This document shows positions 27,189-36,699 of a stretch of DNA of 64,000 bases, one piece after another. Position 1 is the stretch's first letter. Each line of letters opens with the position of its first letter. The notes below the pieces were generated by a model that saw nothing but the letters and a program-made list of their open reading frames with translations, was not told the origin of the DNA and searched no databases. Source of the stretch: Clostridia bacterium (GTDB taxonomy: Bacteria; Bacillota; Clostridia; Oscillospirales; Acutalibacteraceae); contig JAFQQN010000004.1 in the NCBI GenBank assembly GCA_017410605.1, positions 43,586-107,585 on the forward strand, in the 5' to 3' direction. The position numbers were made by a program, and so were the translations under genes.

Positions 27189-27520
27189 TTGCCCACCTCC
27201 GATACATTAACAAAGTTTTCAAGCATAAGTGAGGCTATTTCGGTTTTGTCGGCAGGGGTTAAAATGTAGGCATCGCCTTTGTCACCCTTATCTCCTTTAG
27301 GGCCTTGTTCACCAGGCTCTCCCGGTTCACCCTTAGGCCCCGTCTTCCACGGTAGGTCGTTCCAAGGGGTAACCCCGTCACCAACCTTTTTATAGTGGAC
27401 AGAGTCGCCGTCTGTAGCTATTCCTTCTTGACCTGCAAGAAGTATTGGGTTAGTTTCTTCCCACTCGGCTAAGCTGCCATGGGTGGGTAAGTAAATTAAA
27501 TCTCCATAAACTATAGCCAT
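27185..27520 (-). CDS. Collagen-like tail-fibre protein
   Basis: 111 residues. A compact N-terminal domain (YGDLIYLPTHGSLAEWEE ... DGVTPWNDLPW) is followed by about eight Gly-X-Y triplets (GPKGEPGEPGEQGPKGDKGD) and a short C-terminal helix. Collagen-like stretches are common in tail fibres and trimerise the shaft. It lies between the BppU-like gene and the tip genes. Confidence 0.75.
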   Translation of the reverse strand: MAIVYGDLIYLPTHGSLAEWEETNPILLAGQEGIATDGDSVHYKKVGDGVTPWNDLPWKTGPKGEPGEPGEQGPKGDKGDKGDAYILTPADKTEIASLMLENFVNVSEVGK

Positions 27521-27532
27521 TTTTATACCTCC

Positions 27533-28606
27533 TTATTTCCAAAAGCCTACAGCTTGATAATGAAGCGTTGTTTCAACAGTACAGGGTGTATCTACCGGTC
27601 TTGCAAGTGTTACGGCTTGTGCGCTAGTTGTAGTAAGTGCACCGCCACTGGTATTTGTAACAATAAACAAATCATTAACCTTAGAACTCTCTGAAACAAT
27701 ACAGTTAGGCGTTTGGGTGAATTTAAACGGAAATTGAAGTTCAAGTTTATACAACTCTTCATTTTCCATTTCGGCAAAATATAAGCTTCCCCAGACATGA
27801 GTCGTTCCGGTAAAGATAGCCTTAACTGGTATATTTTTATAACATTTGAGGAGACCGTTACTATATTTTTCATATGACCATCCCCATTCTGCGCCGAACT
27901 CTTCAATGTATATTCCGTTAGTTAGTTTCTTTAAAGAGTTTTCAATTTTACCTATCTTCTCTGCAATAATTTTATTTTGCAGCGGGTTCTGACTGTACAA
28001 ATCAAGCTCTGAGTCAACAACAACATCGGTTTTAAAGGCTGCTGTTGACGAAGGTTTGCCGCCGTTGAAAATATAGGTATTACCATCTCCTAAAACGTTT
28101 TTCACAGAAGTTGCAATGTGTCCTATATCGTCTGCCAAAACTTTAGCGGTTTCCTCAGCTTTCTTCGCCCCCAAAAGTGCGCTGTCGATGTCTTTACAGT
28201 ATTGTTCTTCAGAGCCGGTTCCTAGGCTCTCACCGGCAAACTTAATTCGCGCCGGGAACGAAAAGAATTTATCGGTAGATTCCTGGTCGACAATTTTCGA
28301 AATCACAAGATGCAACACCGCAATTCCGCCGGGGATAGAAATATCCTCTTCGATAGGAAAGGTGATGGTTCTTGCTTCACCGTTAAAGGTGAGAAATTCG
28401 CTTGAATGGAAACCCCCTGCGCCGTCGGTGGTCTGCACCCTGAAAACGGTGTCGCCCGGAAGATTGTTTATTCCGGTAATGAGCCCCTCATCCAGCTTGA
28501 AGACGACGTTGGTTACTTGGTGGTCGCCCTGGCTTCCGGCCGGTTGTACCGTCTTTGGAAACACACCGTCCTTTTTCACCTCAAAATTAATTGTTTTTAG
28601 TGACAT
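27533..28606 (-). CDS. Baseplate upper protein, BppU-like
   Basis: 357 residues. ATG 28606 is chosen because the upstream in-frame ATG at 28621 is part of the ribosome site GGAGGTAAAAAAA. The N-terminal about 130 residues show the BppU pattern (FEVKKDGVFPKTVQPAGSQG, then VVFKLDEG). A helical linker (GAKKAEETAKVLADDI) leads to a beta-rich end that may bind fibres. BppU proteins link the tail tip to receptor-binding subunits. Confidence 0.7.
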   Translation of the reverse strand: MSLKTINFEVKKDGVFPKTVQPAGSQGDHQVTNVVFKLDEGLITGINNLPGDTVFRVQTTDGAGGFHSSEFLTFNGEARTITFPIEEDISIPGGIAVLHLVISKIVDQESTDKFFSFPARIKFAGESLGTGSEEQYCKDIDSALLGAKKAEETAKVLADDIGHIATSVKNVLGDGNTYIFNGGKPSSTAAFKTDVVVDSELDLYSQNPLQNKIIAEKIGKIENSLKKLTNGIYIEEFGAEWGWSYEKYSNGLLKCYKNIPVKAIFTGTTHVWGSLYFAEMENEELYKLELQFPFKFTQTPNCIVSESSKVNDLFIVTNTSGGALTTTSAQAVTLARPVDTPCTVETTLHYQAVGFWK

Positions 28607-28668
28607 TTTTTTTACCTCCATAATTAAAGCGCCCCGGGGTTAACCGGAACGCTTATAGAATTAACTTA

Positions 28669-28743
28669 TTAAATTACTTCATCCAGTTCAAAAATATTCT
28701 TTAGCACCGGAATAACGTTTGAATAATATCTGAACGACTGCAC
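28669..28743 (-). other. Possible gene remnant beside the moron cassette
   Basis: The minus strand here encodes a plausible C-terminal protein fragment (VQSFRYYSNVIPVLKNIFEL then DEVI-stop) with no usable start or ribosome site; a stop lies upstream in the same frame. It may be the 3' end of a tail gene cut off when the adjacent plus-strand cassette arrived. A hairpin (AAGCG..CCGG / CCGG..CGCTT, about 28627-28654) lies between it and the BppU-like gene. Confidence 0.3.
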
Positions 28744-28762
28744 CTTCTTGCTATATTTTTTC

Positions 28763-28791
28763 TTTACAAAATTTCATAACTGTGATATATT
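28763..28791 (+). promoter_or_regulatory. Promoter of the plus-strand moron cassette
   Basis: TTTACA (28763-28768), 17 bp and TATATT (28786-28791) lie just before two plus-strand genes within the minus-strand late region. Confidence 0.7.
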
Positions 28792-28814
28792 GAAAGAAAA
28801 CGAGGAGTAAAACA

Positions 28815-29174
28815 ATGAACGAAACAAATTATAAAGAGCTATATGAAGCTCAGTGTGAAGAAACAAGAAAATTAAAAAAAGATAACCGTGAGTTATGTGA
28901 TATAATTCGCAAAAACGAAAACCACAGTGCACGACAAAAAGACTCCATACAAACTCGTTTAAGCATTTGTTTCTTTATTGGTGGTATTGTTGCATATTTG
29001 ATGTTTACTTGCTTCCCAAATTTTGAAGATTGGTCTTTCGGAATGTCCCTTGGTGAAGTAATTGGGCAAATATTGTTAGAAATATTTAAAGGTGGAGCAT
29101 ATTCATTTTCAAACTTTGTTTTAGGCTCGGTATTATTTATTTGTGTTAAAGATTCACCAAGTAAAAAACAATAA
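28815..29174 (+). CDS. Small membrane protein, lysogenic cargo (moron)
   Basis: 119 residues, GAGGAGT ribosome site. It has a charged N-terminal coiled-coil-like region (about 1-45) and two membrane segments (CFFIGGIVAYLMFTCF and a C-terminal one). No family is recognised. It is transcribed opposite to the virion genes from its own promoter, which suggests expression in the lysogen. Superinfection exclusion is a possible role (inference). Confidence 0.65.
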   Translation: MNETNYKELYEAQCEETRKLKKDNRELCDIIRKNENHSARQKDSIQTRLSICFFIGGIVAYLMFTCFPNFEDWSFGMSLGEVIGQILLEIFKGGAYSFSNFVLGSVLFICVKDSPSKKQ

Positions 29175-29234
29175 CTATCAGATTTATTCTTATCATCTTA
29201 TTGTTTATAATCTGCGCGTAGTGAGGAGTAAGTT

Positions 29235-29576
29235 ATGGGCAACAAAAACACTTTTAAAATAAGTGTACAAGAGTTCGTTTTAAATATTTTGGGCTGTTTA
29301 GTCGGTATAATCATAATGTATTTCTTTCCAAGCCTTTTGTTATTCCCCATATCTATGTTTGTTTGTAAAATAATATGTATTTTTGCTAAAAGCAAAACTT
29401 TTGATTGGGGTTGTATTATTTTAGGAATAGTATATATTATTGCCTGCTGGGTCGTTACCATTAGCGATTCTATTAACGATGTCGGAACTGCAGGAATAAT
29501 TGTTATACTTGGTTTGCTGCCTGAAACACTAATAATGCTGTTTGTTTCTTTTTTTGCCGCTAAATTAGATGATTAA
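29235..29576 (+). CDS. Small multi-spanning membrane protein (moron)
   Basis: 113 residues with about four hydrophobic segments covering most of the chain, and a GAGGAGT ribosome site. It is the second gene of the plus-strand cassette, 60 bases after the first, and followed directly by a terminator. Function unknown; a lysogen-expressed membrane protein is all the sequence supports. Confidence 0.6.
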   Translation: MGNKNTFKISVQEFVLNILGCLVGIIIMYFFPSLLLFPISMFVCKIICIFAKSKTFDWGCIILGIVYIIACWVVTISDSINDVGTAGIIVILGLLPETLIMLFVSFFAAKLDD

Positions 29577-29584
29577 CATTTCGA

Positions 29585-29615
29585 GGCTGTCTCAATCGAG
29601 GCAGCCCCTTTTTTT
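29585..29615 (+). terminator. Terminator of the moron cassette
   Basis: GGCTGTCTC / GAGGCAGCC with an AATC loop, followed by CCTTTTTTTG. It lies between the convergent cassette and the polyvalent protein gene. Confidence 0.85.
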
Positions 29616-29617
29616 GT

Positions 29618-32600
29618 TTAATCCAGGTAATTCAAATAGCGGTTGTATTTTCTTTGCTCACTTGCGGATATATCGCCGCTTTTAGCTTTGCGGTTGATAT
29701 TACCCTTCATAGAATCAACTACCTCACCGCGCCAATCAGAAGAAACCTTGGTATTTAACGTTCCGTCCTCAGTTTTATACTTATCATTTAACAGGTCGCC
29801 AACTTCTTGCTTTGCCTGTGTAAGCATTAAAGCTGTCATTTCATCCGAAACGCCCATGCTCAAAATTTCTTCATACAACTCATCTACCTTGGAATAGTAT
29901 TCGTCCACATATTCTAAATAAATATCTGAATCCATAACATACTTAACCTTATCAATACTGTATTCACGGTTAAAGGTTTTATCGGCAAAGACATCGCTGT
30001 TTCCCGTTCTCTCATAAAGGGCTATAAGCCGTTTATCAAAATTGCCTACCGTGTTCTTTTCAAAATTATCTGCATAATCTCTTGCCATAATACGGTAATC
30101 ACGGGTAGCATTTTCGTCTTCTTTGCCATAGGCATTAAGAGAAGATATAACACTTTTAGCCGCCGCGTATTGTTTGGCCATTGCCGCGGCTTCACCATCA
30201 TTGGGCAACGATTTAGCCGTTTTTGATGCTCTTTCTGCGTTATCATAAAAATGGTTCAGTATATCTGTAGAATAGGTATTATCGGCAACCGTTTTAATGC
30301 CTACACCAAGCCCCCAATCTGTCTCTCCCGATAGTTTACCTAAAGAACGATTTATAAGCCCTAGCCAACCTAAATTACTATCTATTACATGGTCAATTTT
30401 CATCGGAGATAACCCGGACATTTGTCCTAAACCGTATGCAATCCAGGTGGTGTTCTCATCATATTGATATTTAGGCAATAGTTCCTCGTAAACAGATGAA
30501 ACAATAGGACTACCTTTAAAATCCGTATTAGATATTAAATCTGCGGCAGTGCTTGCAAGCACGATATCCGTTTTACCACTGGAATTTATGAAAAATGGTG
30601 GGCCAAACACAAGCCAAGTATAAGCGGCAAAATCTCGCACTTCTTGTCCCCAATCAACATCTTGCTTAAAAGCCGTTTCGAAAATGCGCTCTACAAGGCT
30701 GTCAAAGTAGGCTGTATCTTTGGCTTTAGGTATACTAATAAACTTTCCGTCACCTTTATAAATATTGTAAAAATTGTTTTTCTTATATGCAGAAAGCTTT
30801 TCGTATTCTTCATTATCATCGTCACCCATAAATAACATATTCCACGCAAACAATAGAGCAGTTTTAAGTATGCCTGACACTATTGTTTTTGTACGGAATA
30901 CGGGATTATGAAGAAGATTGTCCAGAAATTTTGTTGTTCCCTGTATGCTTGCATTAAAATACGGAAGAAATTGGTCGAAGTTTTTTCCTACCGTTCCTCT
31001 ACGATTAAAGTTGACAGTTATATTTTCTGCAGCCAATAAAGCCTTTTGCTTATCTCCCGTCAATTCAAGCACTCGTTTAAATTCTGCCAATCTGGGAGCT
31101 GTTTCGATTGCATCTGAGAGGGCTTCAATATGATGCAAGACATTAAACATATGAGCAACTTTTTGCGGCATTGTTTTATCAAGATTAATAATTTCTTTTA
31201 CTGTATATTGTAATTGCCTAACGTTTGCTAAAGAACTATTGTAACCGCCACCTAAAGCTTTGTAAAGTTTTAAATATTCGTTAGCATGTTTTTCTTCTTT
31301 CCCCATTTGACTTAACACATTCATTATAGCCTTAAAATAGTCAAGTGTATATTTAATAGGATTTTTTTCAACACTATATTTGTAAGCAGATGAAAAATCT
31401 CTTGGAGCATTAGAAGTAATAGACCAAATGGCATTCCCACCGGTAGTTAGTGCTTTGAATAACCGCGTCACACGACCGATTGATTGCTCGACTGCGCTTA
31501 ATTGAGTTTTACTTAACCCTAGCAATGCCTTAAGTAGGTTTTTATCATGCACTTGGTAATATGTGCGTTCTCCGTTTCGGCATACAGAAACCACATCAAC
31601 TCCTTGATTATAGCTAATTTTAAAACCTGTAATCAAGTCACCTATGGCATTGTCTAATTCATCGTACAGTGCCGTAGCGTTAGCTTTGTTTAGGTTATCG
31701 TTTAAAATCTGAGCTATAGTCCGTTTTGTACCCTCGGCAGAAACATTAATCGGAGCTTGTTGCGGTGGAACCTTTTCCAATAAATAACCGAATCCGTCTG
31801 TTTGGTCAACGGTATTGGCTATTTCTTGCATAACAGCGTTGCGGTCTGCGGCCAACATAAATTCCTGCGTTTTGAGTGCAATATTTTCATATATACCGAG
31901 TAAATCCAATCCACTACCTTTAGCGTTACGAACGGGCGAAGATTGATTAACAAAACCGACTTTCCCTTTTCCGCCTTTTGCTTCTTCGACATTTCTGTTA
32001 AATGGAACATAGCAAGGATATTTAGCCCACAGAGCCTCTGCCGTTTCTTTTTTCATTAATCCGGACTTTACTCCGTATTCATACATCAAGGTTCTTTGCC
32101 ATTCGTAAACGCTTTCGGCAATCTCTTTGAAATTAGGATTTTCGGCTTCAAGGCGCTTAATTTCCTCAGTCAAATAGTCTTTGTTGTTGATGGAATCATC
32201 TGCAAAAACGCGCTTACCGTTAGCAAGAAATTCTAGACCGTGCTTATATATCAAATATTGTTCAAACGCATCCATTTCCGTCTGTGTTCTAATATCATCG
32301 AATAAACGTGTGAGTGCCGATATATAAACATCGTTACCGTTTTTATCCTTAACGGTTTTTCCATTTCTATCCAGATTTTTCACTTTTTCACCGTCAAAGC
32401 CTAAAAAATAATCTCCTGTTAAATTGGATTGCACCCGAACAAATGTTTTAAGCGAATAATCGTACAAATCGTGAGCTTTATCAGAAATCTTTTTTAATAC
32501 CGTTCCCTCATCCACAAAGTTTGTTTGAAATTTTGTAAGCCAATCATCAAAAGTTTTATTTCTACGATTGCGCCTTTTCGCTTCAGCTCTGCTAATAACT

Positions 32601-35600
32601 GCGGCTCTGGCGCGTTCTTGTTTTTCAGCAACAAAATAACGGTTAATCATATCGCCAATGGCCTTTAAGTTACCTAAATCTTTTCTGCCTTGCTTATCTG
32701 CTGAAAGGAAAGCGCCCTCAAATTCGGCAAAGAATTTTGTGTATTTGTTTTTAGCCAATGTGCGGTCGGCTAAATAATCGCGAACAAACTCGGCAACAGC
32801 TTCTGCAGGTATCACGCTTTGCTTATAGGAAGCATAAAAGTTGGGTCGGGTATCTTTAAGCACCTGAATAGCCTCATCAATAGATGGAAGCTTCCTAAGG
32901 CCATACCGTTTATCCAGATGATGTCCTATTTCGTGGGCAATAGTCGGCAATGCATTGGAAACCTTGGTTCGAATTGCCTCGGTTTTGTTTTTATAAATTC
33001 CGTATGCCTTTTGCTTAAATCTGCCTGTAGAAACGGGAACACCAAAATCCTTTTCAATTTGATTTACAATTTCACCTATGCTTGTAATACTGTCGGCATT
33101 TTTATTAGAAAAGAGATTTTTGATTTTATCAAATAAGCCCTTTGAAACATTTTTCTCATTTTCGTTCTCAGCCTCCCAATACTTATCTTCTTTAGCATAA
33201 TTATCAGCATTAACATCCGCATCAGCGTTTATATCCTCAGAATCGGCAAAAGAAGAAACAGACCCGTCTACTGAGTCTGCTTCGGTTACACCGCAATTCT
33301 CTTTTAAAACACCGTTTTCAGCAATAGTTATAATTTGGTTGGCATTAAATACTCCAACAGACCAAGCTCCGCCATCTTCATTAAGGTTTTGGTACAAGTA
33401 TGAATCATAGCCTAGTGATTCTAAAACGCCTCTAACATAAACATTGGCTTCGGCATCATACCTATCAGAGAAGAAACCGTCCATTTCAGAAATTCTAAGC
33501 AAATCTTTTTGGTCGATTATTCCGTATTTTACTAACAACTTTGCAACAGAATATGCACCAAATCGCCCCGCATCTTCTATAACAAATGGCTTTTTTGATA
33601 TAACATACATTTCCTTTAAATATCCGTCAACCTTTTTGTCCGAGCGCTCTTTAATAGCAAATGCTGACATCAGAGTGCCGCAATGAAAAGCACCGTCACC
33701 GTATTTAAACTCATCAAATTTATTAGGCGACCAATGGAAGAAAGAAAATATCGTTCCATCCTCTTCCATAAACACAGTGTCTGAAACCTTTTCTTGTAGT
33801 TCCGGGCTTAATCTTCTACCAATACTGTCAAAACCGTTAGAAACTACTCTTTGTATATTTCGAAGAAAACTCTCTCTAAGTCCACCGCCCACTTTTTTCG
33901 CGGGTTCGAAGTCGGGTCTAGATAGCCATGCTGAATCGCCTGCGGTAATAGTTTCAGTCCTGTCTCCTTCGTGACCGTTAATGTGTCCCAAAAATCTGCG
34001 TATAATTTCGGTATTTGCACCGTGTGGTCGTACGCGGTTTTTACCTCTACGAGAGGCTGATACTTTTCTTCCTTCCAATACGTCGGCGTTTGTACCTTCA
34101 TTTTCGTCACTCCTTGCTTCACTGGATATTATAGCATCTCCTAAAACCTTTTGCAACCAAGTTTTCTTTCGCTTAGGGTTCTTAGGTGTCGGGCTAACCT
34201 TTTCAAGGTGGTCTTTAACCATTTGACCGTAAATTTCGGCAGTGGTTTTGGGTGCGCTGTCTTTGTTTTCTTGCCCCGCCGCATTCTCAGGCATGGCTAT
34301 AGCACTCTCAGAATTAGTCTGTGCCGTGGCTTGATTGACAGGCGAGGTTCGTATTTCGTTAAGAGCGAAAATAACGTCACCGCCGAATTTACCCTCGTCT
34401 ACAAAGGCAGAATAAACATCCTTTGTAACCTTGTTTGTTCGAAGCACTAAATCGTTCATTAAGTCAGACTTAGTTTTTTGAGATGCCGTTGCAGACTTAA
34501 TAATCTGCATTGCCCAGCTTGAAGCGGCATTAGTGCCACCTTTCGTAGCCCCGTTCTTCATAAGCTCAGGTGCCATTGCTTCAATGGATTTTTCCACCGA
34601 CTTTTCATAAAGACGGTTAAACACAAAACCAACCTCAGAGGGCTTTGAACTTTCGGTAAGCTTTTCAGCCGCTTCAATTATTTCGGAAATACCACTGGCC
34701 TTGGCCATTGTTTTAAGTACACCTAAATTATTTTTGGAGAGAACGGCATTACCTGACTTACTATTTTTAATTTGAGAAGACGAAAGTCCTACAATCGAGC
34801 CGCCTACACCAAAGCCGAAGCCCATAAGCATACCCGAAAGACCTGCCATACCAATTTGAACTCCCATGTCCTTAGCGGCTTTAGCTTTAGCTTCTTCAAT
34901 ACTTAAACCGTCTTGTGTATAGTAATTCTTCACTGCAACGGCATAAGAGGATAATTCACCGCTAAAAAGCTGGTCTGTAATAATATTGGAAACCTCGGTT
35001 AAGGATTCTTCCGTAAAGTTAACAAGCATATCGGTGCTAACCTTTTTTACCGCTTGTTTTATGCCTGCTTTAGTAAATCCTTTGGTAATATCGCCTGTAT
35101 CTAGTATTTTACCAATACTTAAATGCTCAAATATTGATTCGGCTGCGCCGGCCGCCAAAGAGGCTAAGACAACGTCTCCGCCTGTAACACCGCGGTCTAA
35201 TAGGTCGTTAGCTGTGTTAGCAGCGGCAGAAGAACCTAATAAAAACTCACCGGCAAAAGGCAAACCTGTTGCGGCGCTTACACCTACTGCGGCTACAGAA
35301 TCTACACCGGACATTCCGGTATCATAAAGAAAATCCCAAACCTTTTCGGCCTTTGCACCGTTCCAGTTTTCTTTAGTGCCTTCTCTTAGTCCTGTTGTAA
35401 CGCTTGAAAGAGTAGAACGTCTGTCGCCTTGGCCTGTAGCAAGATTTGCCACGTATTCCAAGCCCGAACCTAAAGAAGTAACTACACTCCCTACACTTCC
35501 TACTGCTCCAGTCCACCCGTTTTGGGAAGTGAAATCAAAGGCTTGTTGCATAAGTTCATTATTCTTTTTCTTATCTAAAGAAACAGAAATTAAATCTTTA

Positions 35601-36688
35601 AAATACTCGTTAGCTTTTTCTTTGCCCTTGTTTTCGGCAAGCCAATTAATGAATAACTTCTCGTCTTCCGTTAACAACGGCGCATATGTCGAATAATCAA
35701 TTTCGCCTTTCGATTTGTCATACGCCATATTATTCAAAAGAAGATTAAGCGGATTATCGTTTGATGTTGCATGAGATCTGACTGCAGCTTCTTCGGTGGC
35801 ATTTTTGGAAGAAGGAAGAGCCTTTGACACATCCAAATTAGAAGAATATCCGCTCTTCTTCATTTTTTCTATATCTTTACCCCATTTGGAATTAAACTCT
35901 TCCTCTGCTCGGCGTTCGGCCATAGCAGTCTTGAGAACTTTCATTAGACCTTGCTTTTCAGTAAGAGCGGCAACCTCTTTTTCCAACACTTCCTGTTCTT
36001 TGATAAGTGCTTCCCGGTCACCGGTTTCATTGGCTAATGCGGAATGTATCTCTAAAAGCCGTATGTTCTTAGGAGATATTTGGTTATCTAGGTTAAGACG
36101 ATCAAGCGCATCATATTCTTTTTGAAGCTCGTCTGAGGTGGCCACCTGCCATCTATAAGAATTTAGCCACTTCTTTTCTTCGTCATCAAGCTTAGAATAA
36201 TCTGCGCCGTTAATGATATTGTTGACATCATTATAGGTGGTTGCCGATTTGTATTTTTCGCTATATTCAGAATTTTTAAAGGCAGCGTTATATTCGTCAG
36301 CGTTTTTGAATTTAGAAAACATTTTTTCCATCTGGCTTAATTTGTTTTCTTCCTGACCCAAAAAGCTATTTAATTCTGAGCGCGACTTTTCTTCTAAGAG
36401 AGAAGCACTTCTGGTTAAACTTTTTCTAAGAGCCGAAACGGCTTTAGAATAGTCTTTATAATCATCCTCTTCAGGAAGATAAGCACCGCTCTGATATTTA
36501 GAACCCACTAATTGTTTTAATCTATTAGTATTGCTTAAACCGTTTTCCAATACAGTGAGCTGGTCTTTTGCGGCAGCCTGTTTTTTTAGTGCGTCATAAT
36601 TAATTGAGCTTATATTAGAGGTGGTTCCTTTTTTTCTTTTATCGGCAGACAAGGCTGAAGCTCTGAGAGAATTATAATCAATAGCCAT
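29618..36688 (-). CDS. Giant polyvalent internal virion protein with ART-like and zincin domains
   Basis: 2,356 residues, the largest phage gene; AAGGAGG precedes the ATG. Residues about 1-340 are charged and helical. About 385-640 is a Gly/Ala/Ser-rich, partly hydrophobic stretch suited to membrane insertion. About 975-1115 resembles the ADP-ribosyltransferase domains of polyvalent proteins (SFFHWSPNKFDEF, FHCGT, MYVISKKPFVIED). About 1215-1330 is a zinc metallopeptidase-like domain with HEIGHH (near 1251) and a downstream EAVAEF Glu. About 1725-1850 resembles LPD38. A hydrophobic helix lies near 1946. Proteins of this design are packaged and delivered with the genome. Located after the tail gene, it fits a podovirus ejection protein that may also modify host proteins. 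Domain calls are by eye. Confidence 0.75.
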   Translation of the reverse strand: MAIDYNSLRASALSADKRKKGTTSNISSINYDALKKQAAAKDQLTVLENGLSNTNRLKQLVGSKYQSGAYLPEEDDYKDYSKAVSALRKSLTRSASLLEEKSRSELNSFLGQEENKLSQMEKMFSKFKNADEYNAAFKNSEYSEKYKSATTYNDVNNIINGADYSKLDDEEKKWLNSYRWQVATSDELQKEYDALDRLNLDNQISPKNIRLLEIHSALANETGDREALIKEQEVLEKEVAALTEKQGLMKVLKTAMAERRAEEEFNSKWGKDIEKMKKSGYSSNLDVSKALPSSKNATEEAAVRSHATSNDNPLNLLLNNMAYDKSKGEIDYSTYAPLLTEDEKLFINWLAENKGKEKANEYFKDLISVSLDKKKNNELMQQAFDFTSQNGWTGAVGSVGSVVTSLGSGLEYVANLATGQGDRRSTLSSVTTGLREGTKENWNGAKAEKVWDFLYDTGMSGVDSVAAVGVSAATGLPFAGEFLLGSSAAANTANDLLDRGVTGGDVVLASLAAGAAESIFEHLSIGKILDTGDITKGFTKAGIKQAVKKVSTDMLVNFTEESLTEVSNIITDQLFSGELSSYAVAVKNYYTQDGLSIEEAKAKAAKDMGVQIGMAGLSGMLMGFGFGVGGSIVGLSSSQIKNSKSGNAVLSKNNLGVLKTMAKASGISEIIEAAEKLTESSKPSEVGFVFNRLYEKSVEKSIEAMAPELMKNGATKGGTNAASSWAMQIIKSATASQKTKSDLMNDLVLRTNKVTKDVYSAFVDEGKFGGDVIFALNEIRTSPVNQATAQTNSESAIAMPENAAGQENKDSAPKTTAEIYGQMVKDHLEKVSPTPKNPKRKKTWLQKVLGDAIISSEARSDENEGTNADVLEGRKVSASRRGKNRVRPHGANTEIIRRFLGHINGHEGDRTETITAGDSAWLSRPDFEPAKKVGGGLRESFLRNIQRVVSNGFDSIGRRLSPELQEKVSDTVFMEEDGTIFSFFHWSPNKFDEFKYGDGAFHCGTLMSAFAIKERSDKKVDGYLKEMYVISKKPFVIEDAGRFGAYSVAKLLVKYGIIDQKDLLRISEMDGFFSDRYDAEANVYVRGVLESLGYDSYLYQNLNEDGGAWSVGVFNANQIITIAENGVLKENCGVTEADSVDGSVSSFADSEDINADADVNADNYAKEDKYWEAENENEKNVSKGLFDKIKNLFSNKNADSITSIGEIVNQIEKDFGVPVSTGRFKQKAYGIYKNKTEAIRTKVSNALPTIAHEIGHHLDKRYGLRKLPSIDEAIQVLKDTRPNFYASYKQSVIPAEAVAEFVRDYLADRTLAKNKYTKFFAEFEGAFLSADKQGRKDLGNLKAIGDMINRYFVAEKQERARAAVISRAEAKRRNRRNKTFDDWLTKFQTNFVDEGTVLKKISDKAHDLYDYSLKTFVRVQSNLTGDYFLGFDGEKVKNLDRNGKTVKDKNGNDVYISALTRLFDDIRTQTEMDAFEQYLIYKHGLEFLANGKRVFADDSINNKDYLTEEIKRLEAENPNFKEIAESVYEWQRTLMYEYGVKSGLMKKETAEALWAKYPCYVPFNRNVEEAKGGKGKVGFVNQSSPVRNAKGSGLDLLGIYENIALKTQEFMLAADRNAVMQEIANTVDQTDGFGYLLEKVPPQQAPINVSAEGTKRTIAQILNDNLNKANATALYDELDNAIGDLITGFKISYNQGVDVVSVCRNGERTYYQVHDKNLLKALLGLSKTQLSAVEQSIGRVTRLFKALTTGGNAIWSITSNAPRDFSSAYKYSVEKNPIKYTLDYFKAIMNVLSQMGKEEKHANEYLKLYKALGGGYNSSLANVRQLQYTVKEIINLDKTMPQKVAHMFNVLHHIEALSDAIETAPRLAEFKRVLELTGDKQKALLAAENITVNFNRRGTVGKNFDQFLPYFNASIQGTTKFLDNLLHNPVFRTKTIVSGILKTALLFAWNMLFMGDDDNEEYEKLSAYKKNNFYNIYKGDGKFISIPKAKDTAYFDSLVERIFETAFKQDVDWGQEVRDFAAYTWLVFGPPFFINSSGKTDIVLASTAADLISNTDFKGSPIVSSVYEELLPKYQYDENTTWIAYGLGQMSGLSPMKIDHVIDSNLGWLGLINRSLGKLSGETDWGLGVGIKTVADNTYSTDILNHFYDNAERASKTAKSLPNDGEAAAMAKQYAAAKSVISSLNAYGKEDENATRDYRIMARDYADNFEKNTVGNFDKRLIALYERTGNSDVFADKTFNREYSIDKVKYVMDSDIYLEYVDEYYSKVDELYEEILSMGVSDEMTALMLTQAKQEVGDLLNDKYKTEDGTLNTKVSSDWRGEVVDSMKGNINRKAKSGDISASEQRKYNRYLNYLD

Positions 36689-36699
36689 TTTAAACCTCC

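Noticed and set aside
26203..28606. Diversity-generating retroelement acting on the tail-tip gene
   Set aside because: No reverse transcriptase or template repeat was seen in the window.
28116..28643. 175-residue plus-strand frame opposite the BppU-like gene
   Set aside because: Shadow of a real gene; no ribosome site and no recognisable motif.
29618..36688. Tape measure protein
   Set aside because: Length would fit, but it has ART-like and HEIGH peptidase motifs and no tail tube, chaperone frameshift gene or sheath gene accompanies it.
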